DNA of 64,000 nt from an uncultured Candidatus Saccharibacteria bacterium. Lineage in GTDB: Bacteria; Patescibacteriota; Saccharimonadia; Saccharimonadales; Saccharimonadaceae. Position numbers and translations under genes: made by a program. The stretch's first letter is position 1. Every line of letters starts with the position of its first letter. The stretch is taken from contig CALEJV010000007.1 in NCBI GenBank assembly GCA_937898545.1, positions 1 to 64,000 on the forward strand, written 5' to 3'. Below the pieces are notes generated by a model. The model did not search any database. It was not told the DNA's origin and saw nothing but the letters and a program-made list of their open reading frames with translations. Of the stretch, positions 7,744 through 15,230 are shown in pieces.

Positions 7744-8632
7744 CACACTACCTCTCGCGCCTGCCACTCTGCCACTCATTGCCATCGTTGGGCCGACTGC
7801 CAGTGGCAAGACTAACTTGGCGATTCGCCTTGCCAAGCAGTACGGTGGTGAGATTATTTGTGCCGATTCACGCACCATCTACAAGGGTATGGATATTGGC
7901 ACTGCCAAGCCCTCGCCGGATGAGCAAGCTCTCGTGCCACACTGGGGGCTGGACTTAGTAGAGCCAGGTGAGCGCTACACAGTCGTGGATTTTCAGCGTT
8001 ATGCCAATCGGCAGATTGCAGCTATTCGCCAGCGTGGGCGCATCCCATTTCTCGTCGGTGGGACGGGCCTGTATGTCGATGCAGTGTTGTATAAATTTCA
8101 ATTTCCGACGGTGAACAAAAAGCTTATGCAGCAGTTACAGAGCTATTCTATAGAAACTTTGCACGAACATTGTCGAGTACACAACATAGAATTGCCCAAT
8201 AATAAATACAACAAAAGGCATGTCATTAATACAATAGTGCGAGAAGGACAACAGTTACAGAGGTCAGCGCATGTTGATAAAAATACCTATGTTGTAGGTA
8301 TTGCAACGCAACGTGATGTGCTGCGTGAGCGCATTGCTGAGCGGACAGAGCAGCTTTTTGCGCATGGTGTTGTGCAGGAATCAACGAAATTAGCTGCCCA
8401 CTATGGCTGGGACAGTGAGGCTATGACAGGGAATATCTACCCAATTATACATAAATTACAACAGGGCGAGTATACGCTTGAGCAAGCCAAAGCGGCATTT
8501 TGCACAGCAGACTGGCGCCTGGCCAAGCGGCAGATGACCTGGCTGCGGCGCAACCCAGACATCATATGGCACAGCCTGGAGGATGCCGAGGCGTACCTTG
8601 ATCGGGTGCTCGCGCAAGCGCACCAGATGTGA
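7727..8632 (+). CDS. miaA: tRNA dimethylallyltransferase
   Basis: 301 residues. Transfers the dimethylallyl group from DMAPP to A37 of tRNAs reading UNN codons. The P-loop GPTASGKT (about 22-29), the SRTIYKGMDIGTAKP segment (about 47-61), the HWGLDLVEPGE region and VGGTGLYVDA (near 109) are all present. WRLAKRQMTWLRR near 263 is the C-terminal signature. The segment coded by about 8095-8310 (swivel region, residues 123-195) is AT-rich (37-40 percent GC in two counted 60-bp lines). A DMAPP source is not visible in this window. Overlaps the ATL gene by 17 bp. Confidence 0.93.
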   Translation: MFTKNNTLPLAPATLPLIAIVGPTASGKTNLAIRLAKQYGGEIICADSRTIYKGMDIGTAKPSPDEQALVPHWGLDLVEPGERYTVVDFQRYANRQIAAIRQRGRIPFLVGGTGLYVDAVLYKFQFPTVNKKLMQQLQSYSIETLHEHCRVHNIELPNNKYNKRHVINTIVREGQQLQRSAHVDKNTYVVGIATQRDVLRERIAERTEQLFAHGVVQESTKLAAHYGWDSEAMTGNIYPIIHKLQQGEYTLEQAKAAFCTADWRLAKRQMTWLRRNPDIIWHSLEDAEAYLDRVLAQAHQM

Positions 8633-8658
8633 TACCATAAATCTAGTTGGTGACCGTA

Positions 8659-9270
8659 ATGATAGATGCACTGTTTGGATCAAAAACTCGTGTGAAATTG
8701 CTCCACCTTTTCTTGAATAACCCAGGAAAGGCATTTTATGTGCGCGAGATTACGCGGCTGATTAATGAGCAAATTAATTCGGTGCGCCGCGAGCTGCTCA
8801 ATATGCTGGAGGTGGGGATCATTACGAGCGACAGCGTAGATAACAAATTGTACTACGAAGTAAACCAGCAGTACGAATATTATCCACCACTGCGCGTCAT
8901 CTTTGCCGATCAAAAAATCGCTCCAGCCAAGAACAAGTCGGGTTACCGGCCTGCTTGGCAAGATGCGATTATGCAGCTACCACGCTTGCGTGTAGCGATT
9001 GCGGCGGGGGCGTTGGTGAAGGGGTCTGCCAGTACGATCGATCTGCTGCTGGTGGGTAACCTCTCGGCTGCTAAGGTGCGCAGCGTGGTAGCAGTTATCG
9101 AGCGGCAGGAGGGGCGCGAGTTGACGTATAGCATCCTGAGCTACGACGAGTTCTATTACCGGCTGAGCGTGCGCGACCGCTTCATCACTACCATTCTGAC
9201 CAACAAGCATACCGTATTGGTAGACGTTGATAATATATTAAAAGAAGACGAAGGAGAGAATCATGCTTGA
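8659..9270 (+). CDS. Winged-helix protein with C-terminal domain of unknown function
   Basis: 203 residues from the ATG at 8659. The N-terminal 75 residues form a wHTH resembling ArsR/MarR-like domains: FGSKTRVKLLHLF, then FYVREITRLI, then SVRRELLNMLEVGII, and a wing with DNKLYYEVN. The second half (from about 100) has ALVKGSASTIDLLLVGNL, which looks like the core of a minimal nucleotidyltransferase-like fold, but without clear catalytic residues. The 100-residue protein at 48826 has a similar wHTH. It overlaps the MBL-like gene by 8 bp and probably works with it or controls it. Confidence 0.7.
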   Translation: MIDALFGSKTRVKLLHLFLNNPGKAFYVREITRLINEQINSVRRELLNMLEVGIITSDSVDNKLYYEVNQQYEYYPPLRVIFADQKIAPAKNKSGYRPAWQDAIMQLPRLRVAIAAGALVKGSASTIDLLLVGNLSAAKVRSVVAVIERQEGRELTYSILSYDEFYYRLSVRDRFITTILTNKHTVLVDVDNILKEDEGENHA

Positions 9271-9898
9271 TATCGAATACAAAGGTGGCAACACTGTCAT
9301 CATTGCGACGAAAAAAACCACGCTTGCAGTTGACCCCAAGCTATCGCTGCTCGGCCTGAAGGACGCCAAGACGAAGGACGCGGTGGAGCTTGCGACCGAA
9401 GAACGCTTTGCAGTAGCTAATCCCGAGGCGCGCCTGATCATTGACCAGCCTGGCGAGTATGAAGTGGGTGACTATACCATCCGCGGCATTGCAGCCACGC
9501 GCCACATCGACACACCAGAGAGTGAGCAGCTCTCTACGGTATATCGCATTGAGTGTGGCGATATTCGCATTGCGGTGATTGGTAATATCGCGCCGGAGCT
9601 GACTGACGCGCAGCTCGAGGCGCTGGGGGTGATCGACATTGTCATTATTCCAGTGGGTGGCTATGGCTACACGCTGGATGCGACAAGTGCCGCCGCTATT
9701 ATTCGCAAGATCGAGCCACGAGTAGTAGTGCCCGTTCATTATGCCGACAGTGCGTTGCAGTACGAAGTGCCGCAAGACACCGTGGGGGTCTTTGAGAAGG
9801 AGCTTGGTGCGCCAGTCGAGCAAAAACCCAAACTCAAGATCAAAACAGCGAGTAACCTGCCCGAAGTGCTGACGGTGTTTGAGTTAGCTCGAAGCTAG
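9263..9898 (+). CDS. Metallo-beta-lactamase-fold protein, UlaG-like, metal ligands largely missing
   Basis: 211 residues. The opening IEYKGGNTVII and the VDPKLSLLG segment, the PGEYEVGDYTIRGI strand pair, IDIVIIPVGG and the late VVVPVHY match the MBL-fold group related to UlaG and YtkL. The usual HxHxDH metal-binding motif that should lie between residues 60 and 90 is not there; only the late His remains. The protein may have lost hydrolase activity and kept the fold. Start has a good Shine-Dalgarno (GAAGGAG). An intrinsic terminator follows. Confidence 0.7.
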   Translation: MLDIEYKGGNTVIIATKKTTLAVDPKLSLLGLKDAKTKDAVELATEERFAVANPEARLIIDQPGEYEVGDYTIRGIAATRHIDTPESEQLSTVYRIECGDIRIAVIGNIAPELTDAQLEALGVIDIVIIPVGGYGYTLDATSAAAIIRKIEPRVVVPVHYADSALQYEVPQDTVGVFEKELGAPVEQKPKLKIKTASNLPEVLTVFELARS

Positions 9899-9918
9899 GA
9901 TTCATATACCCCAAGCGC

Positions 9919-9948
9919 AACCAGCCTCATAGAGAGGCTGGTTTTTTT
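9919..9948 (+). terminator. Intrinsic terminator after the MBL-like gene
   Basis: 10-bp stem AACCAGCCTC/GAGGCTGGTT, loop ATAGA, then seven T. Confidence 0.9.
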
Positions 9949-10144
9949 GTGATACATCTTTACTCCGTTTTTCTCCTCGCTGTTTTATCTGGTGGAGTAT
10001 GAATATTAGTTGTAGCCAGCATGAGTGTTGGTGGATCGATGGACAAGATGGGGCCGGCTTCTATAGTTTTCTCAAGGAATGAGCGTGAGACAGTGATGAG
10101 GATTGTGAGATTCATAGTGAAACCATCGCCATAACGTGGTCGAT

Positions 10145-10209
10145 TTGACACAACGCAATAATTTCGATACACTTCGAAATATCACTATTATTTCGATTTA
10201 TATCGAAGA
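10145..10209 (+). promoter_or_regulatory. Promoter and two ArsR-type operators of the MFS-arsR operon
   Basis: TTGACA (10145-10150) and TACACT (10168-10173) are separated by 17 bp. Operator 1 is the palindrome ATTTCGA-6 bp-TCGAAAT (10161-10180), and its central 6 bp is the -10 itself. Operator 2 is ATTTCGA-6 bp-TCGAAGA (10190-10209), 29 bp downstream and before the start codon. The operon contains an ArsR repressor, so repressor binding to these sites with release by an unknown ligand is a straightforward inference. Confidence 0.8.
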
Positions 10210-10222
10210 AAGGAACGGTTTT

Positions 10223-11398
10223 ATGGAGCAACAATCAACCACGCCGTGGGGTAAGATTGCGGTGCTAGCGCTGGGAGCCTTCGTGATTGGGGCGGATGGA
10301 TTCATGCTGGCAGCGGTATTGCCACAAGTGGCGCAGCAACTGGGGGTGTCGCTGGGGCAGACTGGCCTCTTGGTGACGGTGTTTGCGTGGGTGTATGCAC
10401 TGGCGGCACCACTGTGTGGTATGCTGATGGGGCGGCGCAATCGGCGGTCGACCTTGGTGCTAGCACTAGCGATATTTGCAATTGGTAATGGAGTGGCAGC
10501 GCTTGCGTCGTCATTTGTATGGATGATGGTAGCCCGAGTGATGGCAGCCTTGGGCTCAGCCATGATGATGCCAACGGCGATGGCTTTGGCAACTAGCCTT
10601 GCCCCAGTCAAGCATCGTGGCAAGGCAATCTCCGTCGTTACAACAGGCATGACGATGGCAACGGTGCTCGCTGTGCCGCTAGGCTCGGTTATGGGGGAGC
10701 GCTATGGCTACCATATGCTGTTTTGGGCGATGGCGGTGGCTGCCGTGCTGGTGTTGTGTGGCATTGTGCTGGGCATTCGGGCACGTGAGGCACAGCCAGC
10801 GCAGCAGGTACAAACGATTCGCACATTAGTAGCAGGCCTGGCTAATCGTCAGGTTGCACTGACGTTATTGATAACAGTAGTGATATTTGTCGCTGGCACC
10901 AGCGTGATTTCGTATCTGAGTGCGGTGGTGCAGCAGGCGGGTCTGCACGAATACTTTAGCTGGATTTTGCTCATCTTTGGTGTGGGCTCACTCCTTGGTG
11001 GTGTGCTAGGTGGCTGGCTGACCGATCGTTTTGCCCACATTTGGCTGGCCCGCTGGGCAATGCTTGCCTTTGCGTTGGCGCTTGCTTTGCTTGGTGTGGC
11101 AGCTGGAATGCTAGGCGCGCTTGGGCTCGTTGGTGGCAGTGTGCTATTATGGACAGCTAGTGCTTGGATTGCCACGATTGCTCAGCAATACCGCATCATT
11201 GCGCTTGCTCCAGAACGGGCTCAGCTGAATCTTTCACTCAATTCATCCAGTATTTACATTGGTCAAGGCTTTGGTGGTATGCTGGGTGGCGCGGTCATTA
11301 GTAGCCAGCCAGCGCAGGTCATTCCGCTCATAGCGTCCGGCGTAGTAGTGCTTGCCTTGGCAATGACCAGCAGGTATGAGACAATACAAAGGAAATGA
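10223..11398 (+). CDS. MFS drug-efflux-type transporter (DHA1-like)
   Basis: 391 residues from the ATG at 10223, which has AAGGAACGG eight bases upstream. Twelve hydrophobic segments. The loop between TM2 and TM3 carries GMLMGRRNRRS, a variant of MFS motif A. TM4-5 holds MMMPTAMALA and the PLGSVMGERYGY segment fits motif C. Overall it resembles YdhP/AraJ-like exporters that use the proton gradient to expel sugars, chloramphenicol or arylamines; substrate unknown. Its stop overlaps the start of the ArsR gene, and two palindromic operators cover its promoter, so it is probably induced by the substrate or a related signal. Confidence 0.88.
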   Translation: MEQQSTTPWGKIAVLALGAFVIGADGFMLAAVLPQVAQQLGVSLGQTGLLVTVFAWVYALAAPLCGMLMGRRNRRSTLVLALAIFAIGNGVAALASSFVWMMVARVMAALGSAMMMPTAMALATSLAPVKHRGKAISVVTTGMTMATVLAVPLGSVMGERYGYHMLFWAMAVAAVLVLCGIVLGIRAREAQPAQQVQTIRTLVAGLANRQVALTLLITVVIFVAGTSVISYLSAVVQQAGLHEYFSWILLIFGVGSLLGGVLGGWLTDRFAHIWLARWAMLAFALALALLGVAAGMLGALGLVGGSVLLWTASAWIATIAQQYRIIALAPERAQLNLSLNSSSIYIGQGFGGMLGGAVISSQPAQVIPLIASGVVVLALAMTSRYETIQRK

Positions 11399-11700
11399 CA
11401 TCCCAACAAAACACCCCAACTGACGCACTCGCACCAGAGCATATCTTTGCCGCCCTGTCCGATCCGCTGCGGCTGCGGATTGTCCGCCGCTTGGCTGCGG
11501 AGGGGCGGCTTGGCTGCAGCCAGATTGATCATAATCTCTCACTCTCGACTGTCTCGCACCACTGCAAAGTCCTGCGCGAAGCAGGCATTGTCACGAGCGA
11601 AGCGGTTGGCACCCAGCGTGTCCTGGTGCTGCGGCCAGAGTTTGCTCGGCAGTTCGCTGGTGTGCTCGCGACAATTGCTGAGTTAGATAAAGCGAAGTGA
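11395..11700 (+). CDS. ArsR-family repressor, probable regulator of the upstream MFS gene
   Basis: 101 residues. Classic ArsR winged helix: FAALSDPLRLRIVRRLA (about 18-34), a GCSQIDHNLSLSTVSHHCKVLREAGIV recognition region and a short wing. Two Cys are present but not as the CVC metal site of ArsR proper, so the ligand need not be a metal. It overlaps the MFS gene by 4 bp (ATGA) and is thus translationally coupled to it. Binding to the two palindromes in front of the operon would close an autoregulatory loop. Followed by a terminator. Confidence 0.88.
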   Translation: MTSQQNTPTDALAPEHIFAALSDPLRLRIVRRLAAEGRLGCSQIDHNLSLSTVSHHCKVLREAGIVTSEAVGTQRVLVLRPEFARQFAGVLATIAELDKAK

Positions 11701-11706
11701 TTACCA

Positions 11707-11733
11707 AAATATCCCCTGTAGAAGGGGATATTT
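11707..11733. terminator. Hairpin terminator between arsR-like gene and rpmB
   Basis: Perfect 10-bp stem AAATATCCCC/GGGGATATTT with a 7-nt loop between two convergent genes. Likely bidirectional. Confidence 0.75.
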
Positions 11734-11757
11734 ACAGTTATCGTTTGCTCTGGGCGA

Positions 11758-11982
11758 CTATGCCGCAGCCTTGGCCTTTGTCTTGGCGCTGGTGAGCAGG
11801 CCTTTTTTCTTGAGGGTACGGATCGCCTTGGTCGAGAGAACCATGGTGACCTTTTGCCCATCTACAACGAAGGTCTTTTTCTGAAGGTTTGGTTTGAAGA
11901 CTCGCTTGGTGCGTCGCAACGAGAAGCTCACATTGTTGCCGAATTGCTTGCCCTTGCCAGTCAGTTCACATCGTGCTGCCAT
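11758..11982 (-). CDS. rpmB: Large subunit ribosomal protein bL28
   Basis: 74 residues from the inner ATG at 11982. MAARCELTGKGKQFGNNVS is the standard bL28 opening, followed by SLRRTKRVFKPNLQ, which contacts 23S rRNA, and the KAIRTLKKKG tail. The longer frame upstream (19 extra codons) has no family similarity and is not used. The C-terminus carries an extra Ala/Lys tail (KTKAKAAA). Stands alone, convergent with the ArsR gene. Confidence 0.93.
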   Translation of the reverse strand: MAARCELTGKGKQFGNNVSFSLRRTKRVFKPNLQKKTFVVDGQKVTMVLSTKAIRTLKKKGLLTSAKTKAKAAA

Positions 11983-12082
11983 ATTCTTATTCCACTTATA
12001 ACTTATATTATTACAATCTGTATTAGTATACGCTGCCAAGGGGGCAATGTCAAGGTGAGGTGCTGAGACATCTTGCCGTGTC

Positions 12083-12106
12083 GCTAGCCTCCAGATATTT
12101 TCTTGA
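12083..12106 (-). repeat. Family 2 repeat, fragment F
   Basis: Only the 3' end of the family 2 core is present: CGCTaGCC then CTCCAGATATTTTCTTG, with one mismatch to the full copies. No paired arm or 5' core half is seen. Probably a remnant. Confidence 0.6.
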
Positions 12107-12159
12107 GTGGTTTATGTAGTAGGGGCGTAGGGGTGTTTTCGGGTTCCGTGTCTATGATA

Positions 12160-12699
12160 TTATGAGCCAAATACCTCATCAATGATGGTTTGTGGGTCAT
12201 CGATGGGGAGTCGCTGCGTATCGCTACCAGTATGCCGCAGGAGGTTGATTCGCACACTGCTAGGCGAGGCAAAGACCATGATGTGCCGGTCTGAGCCATC
12301 TGCATTGCGAGATTGCCAGCTAGCGGTTGCGTAGTCTGGCTGCTCTGCTTGCACCAGTGCACACACCTGTGCGAGGGTGGTTGGTTGTGGCAGCGGCTGG
12401 TCGATAAAGACGTTCCAACTGATGCTATTGTAGCCAGTGTGGCGTGTGGCATCAAGTGTTGTTTGATGAGAATCAACAGTGGTAACAATGGTTGTACTCT
12501 CTACATCATTGTAATATTTACTGTATTTTCGCATTGATGCTGGTAATTCTATCGTGTCCTCGTCTGCTGGTTGGAGTGTGCTGGCAAGGCTGAGCGCGCG
12601 CTGTGCGATATCCTCGAGTACATGGCGGCACTGCGTAGGCTCGGTGATCTCGATATGGTCGATCGGCTTGGTGTCGGTATGGTAGGTGATTATAGACAT
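12160..12699 (-). CDS. Protein of unknown function
   Basis: 179 residues from the ATG at 12699. I do not recognise it. It is acidic, without signal peptide or TM helix, and carries SISWNVFIDQPLPQ in the middle and HIMVFASPSSVRINLLRH near the C-terminus, suggesting a compact alpha/beta protein. A -10 element (TATACT) ends 6 bp before the ATG with no Shine-Dalgarno, implying a leaderless message. Divergent from the M50 protease gene, whose promoter has the same layout, so the two may be balanced against each other. Confidence 0.65.
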   Translation of the reverse strand: MSIITYHTDTKPIDHIEITEPTQCRHVLEDIAQRALSLASTLQPADEDTIELPASMRKYSKYYNDVESTTIVTTVDSHQTTLDATRHTGYNSISWNVFIDQPLPQPTTLAQVCALVQAEQPDYATASWQSRNADGSDRHIMVFASPSSVRINLLRHTGSDTQRLPIDDPQTIIDEVFGS

Positions 12700-12705
12700 A
12701 GCACC

Positions 12706-12711
12706 AGTATA
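12706..12711 (-). promoter_or_regulatory. -10 element of a leaderless message
   Basis: TATACT on the minus strand with 6 bp to the ATG at 12699, so the transcription start should fall at or next to the start codon. Confidence 0.55.
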
Positions 12712-12761
12712 TATGACGCTACATAGCAAGGCAAAGCCTTGGGCACGGCGAGTGGTGATGG

Positions 12762-12767
12762 TACAAT
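12762..12767 (+). promoter_or_regulatory. -10 element of a leaderless message
   Basis: TACAAT with 6 bp to the ATG at 12774 and no Shine-Dalgarno. Confidence 0.55.
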
Positions 12768-12773
12768 AAAGAA

Positions 12774-13409
12774 ATGCATATTGATATCGCTCACCTCATT
12801 ATCGTCCTTGTCGTTATTCTTATCTCAATGACGCTGCACGAGGCGATGCATGGCTTTATGGCGTACTGGCTGGGCGATGATACGGCTAAGGAACAGGGGC
12901 GTTTGACGCTCAATCCACTGCATCATATTGATCCATTCTTGACCATCCTTTTGCCACTGAGCTTGGCACTGCTGGGTTTACCGGTGTTTGGTGGGGCCAA
13001 GCCAGTGCCGTACAACCCCGAGCGAGTGCGGGGTGACGAATGGGGCGCAGCGCTGGTGGGGCTCGCTGGACCGCTGACGAACTTCGTCATTGCCTTCATC
13101 TGCTTTGGCCTATATGCGACGGTCGCTGGGCCAGTGGTGCAGCCGCTGCTTGCTACAGCGGTGAGTGTGAATCTTGGTTTCTTTGTATTTAATATGCTGC
13201 CTATCCCACCGCTCGATGGTTCGCGCGTGCTGTATGCTTTGGCACCGGAGTTTGTGCGCCGCGGCATGGAGGTGGTGGAGCAGTACGGCGTGATGCTGGT
13301 CTTTGTGCTGGTATTGGTCGGTAGCTCAGCTATTGGCAATGTGATGATGGCGGCTATCAGGGGTATCTTGCAGCTTTTCTCGCTGGTGTTTGGCGTGTCG
13401 CTTGGTTAG
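12774..13409 (+). CDS. Site-2-protease-family membrane metalloprotease (M50)
   Basis: 211 residues and about five hydrophobic segments. HEAMH at 22-26 is the zinc-binding HExxH inside the first TM helix. NPLHHIDP (47-54) and NMLPIPPLDGSRV (about 140-152), which supplies the third ligand Asp, complete the S2P signature. It belongs to the small group without a PDZ domain (YwhC/Rip3-like core). These proteases cleave substrates within the membrane; substrate unknown. The start lies 6 bp after a -10 element, so the transcript is probably leaderless. Confidence 0.9.
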   Translation: MHIDIAHLIIVLVVILISMTLHEAMHGFMAYWLGDDTAKEQGRLTLNPLHHIDPFLTILLPLSLALLGLPVFGGAKPVPYNPERVRGDEWGAALVGLAGPLTNFVIAFICFGLYATVAGPVVQPLLATAVSVNLGFFVFNMLPIPPLDGSRVLYALAPEFVRRGMEVVEQYGVMLVFVLVLVGSSAIGNVMMAAIRGILQLFSLVFGVSLG

Positions 13410-13649
13410 GATAGGAGCAGGAATTGAGCCTTTTGTCTGGCTTGGTACAGGGTTTAGATTGTAGGCTAGCTTGGTGGGAGATTGAATGAGGCTGTCTCTC
13501 GTACAAAGGTGAGTGTCTGTTATGAGCACTAGTAGATTAAACATCAATACAAGGGGTTAATATTCAGCAGATATTGACATGTTTAGTACTAAGGAAGAGG
13601 GTGTGAGGATCTCAACATCGCAAATGTGACGCCGCTTACCATTCTGTGG
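13410..13649. other. Intergenic stretch without recognised features
   Basis: About 240 bp between the M50 protease and the promoter of the 6S-like RNA. No ORF with support and no clear terminator. Confidence 0.5.
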
Positions 13650-13661
13650 TATACTAAGAGT

Positions 13662-13810
13662 GTCCCAGACGAATATCGGGCGTGTATGATTTTCCTAACA
13701 TCATATGATAGGGATTCCAACATTCACCATACCCGTGGGTATGGATGAGGAAACCCACCTTGCATCATGCAGGGGAATATCAAGCGCCTGGGGTGAGTCT
13801 GGGATTTTTT
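13662..13810 (+). ncRNA. Structured small RNA, candidate 6S RNA
   Basis: A -10 element TATACT (13650-13655) precedes it. The RNA would be about 148 nt and folds into a long rod. Closing helix TCCCAGAC (13663) pairs with GTCTGGGA (13797-13804), followed by six T, so the closing helix doubles as terminator. Next come GGGCG/CGCCT, an imperfect TGATTTTCC/GGAATATCA region, an open bubble with a small hairpin on its 3' side (TTGCA/TGCAG), then GGGATTCC/GGAAACCC and apical CCATACC/GGTATGG. The closing stem, central bubble and terminal stem layout resembles 6S RNA, which binds the RNA polymerase holoenzyme. There is no SRP-type tetraloop. The family call is inference. Confidence 0.5.
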
Positions 13811-13845
13811 GATGGTCGAAGGCTAAGAGTATCACTATCACACAC

Positions 13846-13985
13846 GGGCCCTCTTCATCACTTCCCCCGATAGAACGCTATAAGGGTCGATACTCTCCAA
13901 GTATCGACCTCTTGACACTAGGGCTGCTAATCGGTTATTACAACCGATTAGCACACTCCATCGGATGAAGTGATGCAGAGGGCCC
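13846..13985 (-). repeat. Family 1 structured repeat, copy 3 (complete)
   Basis: Reverse orientation. Outer arms GGGCCCTCT/AGAGGGCCC and CATCACTTC/GAAGTGATG enclose CATCCGATGGAGTGTG, hairpin CTAATCGGTT/AACCGATTAG, hairpin GGTCGATACT/AGTATCGACC and the conserved CTTATAGcGTTC. The first hairpin differs completely in sequence from copy 2 but is again a perfect 10-bp stem. Lies between the 6S-like RNA and rnpB. Confidence 0.8.
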
Positions 13986-14044
13986 TGCACTGAAGATGAA
14001 GGCTTTGACATCCACTCGTCATAAATCCCTTATGCTATAATAGG

Positions 14045-14413
14045 GAGGCAGTCTATTAGATGATCGCTTGCTACTTGGCAAGAGGAAAGTCCGGGCAGCA
14101 CAGGATACGACAGTCGCTAACGGCGACCGGGGGCAACCCTAGGGAAAGTGCCACAGAAACGATACCGCTCCGCAACACCAATACTCGTGCGCAGTAGCGC
14201 TCTAGTAGCGGGGTAAGGGTGAAAGGAGTGAGGTAAGAGCTCACAGCGCTGCATGGTGACATGCCGCGGAGGTAAACCCTGTCGGCTGCAAGGAGATAGC
14301 CACGGATGAGTGATCCGCTTGTGGTTATCGCTAACCGCTCGATTTGCAGAGCAATTTGCAAACTAGATAGATGATCATCCACGACAGAACCCGGCTTATC
14401 GATAGGCTGCTTT
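14045..14413 (+). ncRNA. rnpB: RNase P RNA, type A
   Basis: Catalytic RNA that removes tRNA 5' leaders. P1 is GCAGTCTAT (14048-14056) with ATAGGCTGC (14402-14410). The universally conserved GAGGAAAGTCCGGGC (from about 14080), AGGGAAAGTGCCACAGAAA (from about 14140) and the 3' ACAGAACCCGGCTTAT are all present. Exact ends are estimated from P1. A -10-like TATAAT lies near 14035. Confidence 0.95.
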
Positions 14414-14428
14414 ATGGTATGATGTGTT

Positions 14429-14456
14429 AGCTCTAACTTTGGAGCTTTGTTATTTT
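14429..14456 (+). terminator. Weak terminator after rnpB
   Basis: AGCTC/GAGCT stem with an 8-nt loop and a T-rich tail (TTGTTATTTTC). Confidence 0.45.
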
Positions 14457-14458
14457 CT

Positions 14459-14564
14459 CAACCTCCTCGCCGCACAAGAGAATATCTGGAAGCCAGCAAC
14501 TGTGGGGACGGATAGGCTCTGTGATTCATCTGACCGAAACATCTTCGACGCAGTGAGGAGGTTG
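14459..14564 (-). repeat. Family 2 hairpin-embedded repeat, copy D
   Basis: Arms CAACCTCCTC (14459-14468) and GAGGAGGTTG (14555-14564) are perfectly paired. The core matches the family (CAAGAGAATATCTGGA, GCCAGC, CGGATAGGCTCTGTGA, CTGACCGAAACATCTTCG) but is more diverged than copies A-C and shares details with fragment E. Directly behind rnpB. Confidence 0.75.
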
Positions 14565-14626
14565 ATGGGATGAGGTAACACAGGCGAGATGTTATGTCCC
14601 ATTGAGTGGTTGCTCATCTACAAATA

Positions 14627-14657
14627 AATACACACCCCTGTTACAGAGGTGTGTATT
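14627..14657. terminator. Hairpin between rnpB region and rplT
   Basis: Perfect 10-bp stem AATACACACC/GGTGTGTATT with an 11-nt loop, 28 bp downstream of the rplT stop. T-rich tail on the minus strand; likely ends the infC operon. Confidence 0.7.
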
Positions 14658-14684
14658 CTTCACAAAGTCGTATAAATTGCTACA

Positions 14685-15032
14685 CTACTTGCGGGTGACG
14701 TGCTTAACGACAGCTGCAAAAGCCTGTGGCTCGTTGACAGCTAGCTCGGCGAGGACCTTGCGGTCGAGTGCCACACCAGCAGCCTTGATATCAGCGATCA
14801 GGCGGCCATAGGTGGTGCCATTTTGCCTGGCAGCAGCGTTAATGCGAGTGATCCACAACTGGCGCAGGTCGCGCTTGCGGTTGCGGCGGTCGCGGTAGGC
14901 ATATTGCAGGGCACGGATTACCCCTTGCTTGGCAAGGCGGAAGCTCCGGGTGCGATTGTGTTGCATTCCTTTGGCGGCTCGCAGCATCTTGGCATGGCGA
15001 GCGTGGGCGGTTGTTCCTCGTTTGACGCGCAT
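14685..15032 (-). CDS. rplT: Large subunit ribosomal protein bL20
   Basis: 115 residues, normal length. MRVKRGTTAHARHAKML and RAAKGM open the basic N-terminal extension that threads through 23S rRNA. RDRRNRKRDLRQLWITRINAA is the family signature, followed by the globular domain (YGRLIADIKAAGVALDRKVLAELA). Last gene of infC-rpmI-rplT, three bases after rpmI. In other bacteria bL20 represses this operon by binding its mRNA; whether this happens here cannot be read from the sequence. Confidence 0.97.
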   Translation of the reverse strand: MRVKRGTTAHARHAKMLRAAKGMQHNRTRSFRLAKQGVIRALQYAYRDRRNRKRDLRQLWITRINAAARQNGTTYGRLIADIKAAGVALDRKVLAELAVNEPQAFAAVVKHVTRK

Positions 15033-15035
15033 ATG

Positions 15036-15230
15036 TTAGACTCCTAAGGCTCGTTTAGCATTTTTGGCCATACCACCAGTGATGGTAGCAGGGGTGTTGA
15101 TATTGCGCTTGCGCGATTTGCTCTTCTTGGAGAGCATGTGGTTCCCGAAGGCACGCCGACGGGTCAGTTTGCCGGTACTGGTTAGCTTAATGCGCTTAGC
15201 AGTGCCCTTGTGGGTCTTGAGTTTTGGCAT
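15036..15230 (-). CDS. rpmI: Large subunit ribosomal protein bL35
   Basis: 64 residues. MPKLKTHKGTAKRIKLT with the KLTRRRAFGNHML core is diagnostic. A strong Shine-Dalgarno (AAGGAG) lies inside the end of infC, and its ATG overlaps the infC stop as TAATG, giving tight coupling between IF-3 and bL35 synthesis. Confidence 0.96.
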   Translation of the reverse strand: MPKLKTHKGTAKRIKLTSTGKLTRRRAFGNHMLSKKSKSRKRNINTPATITGGMAKNAKRALGV

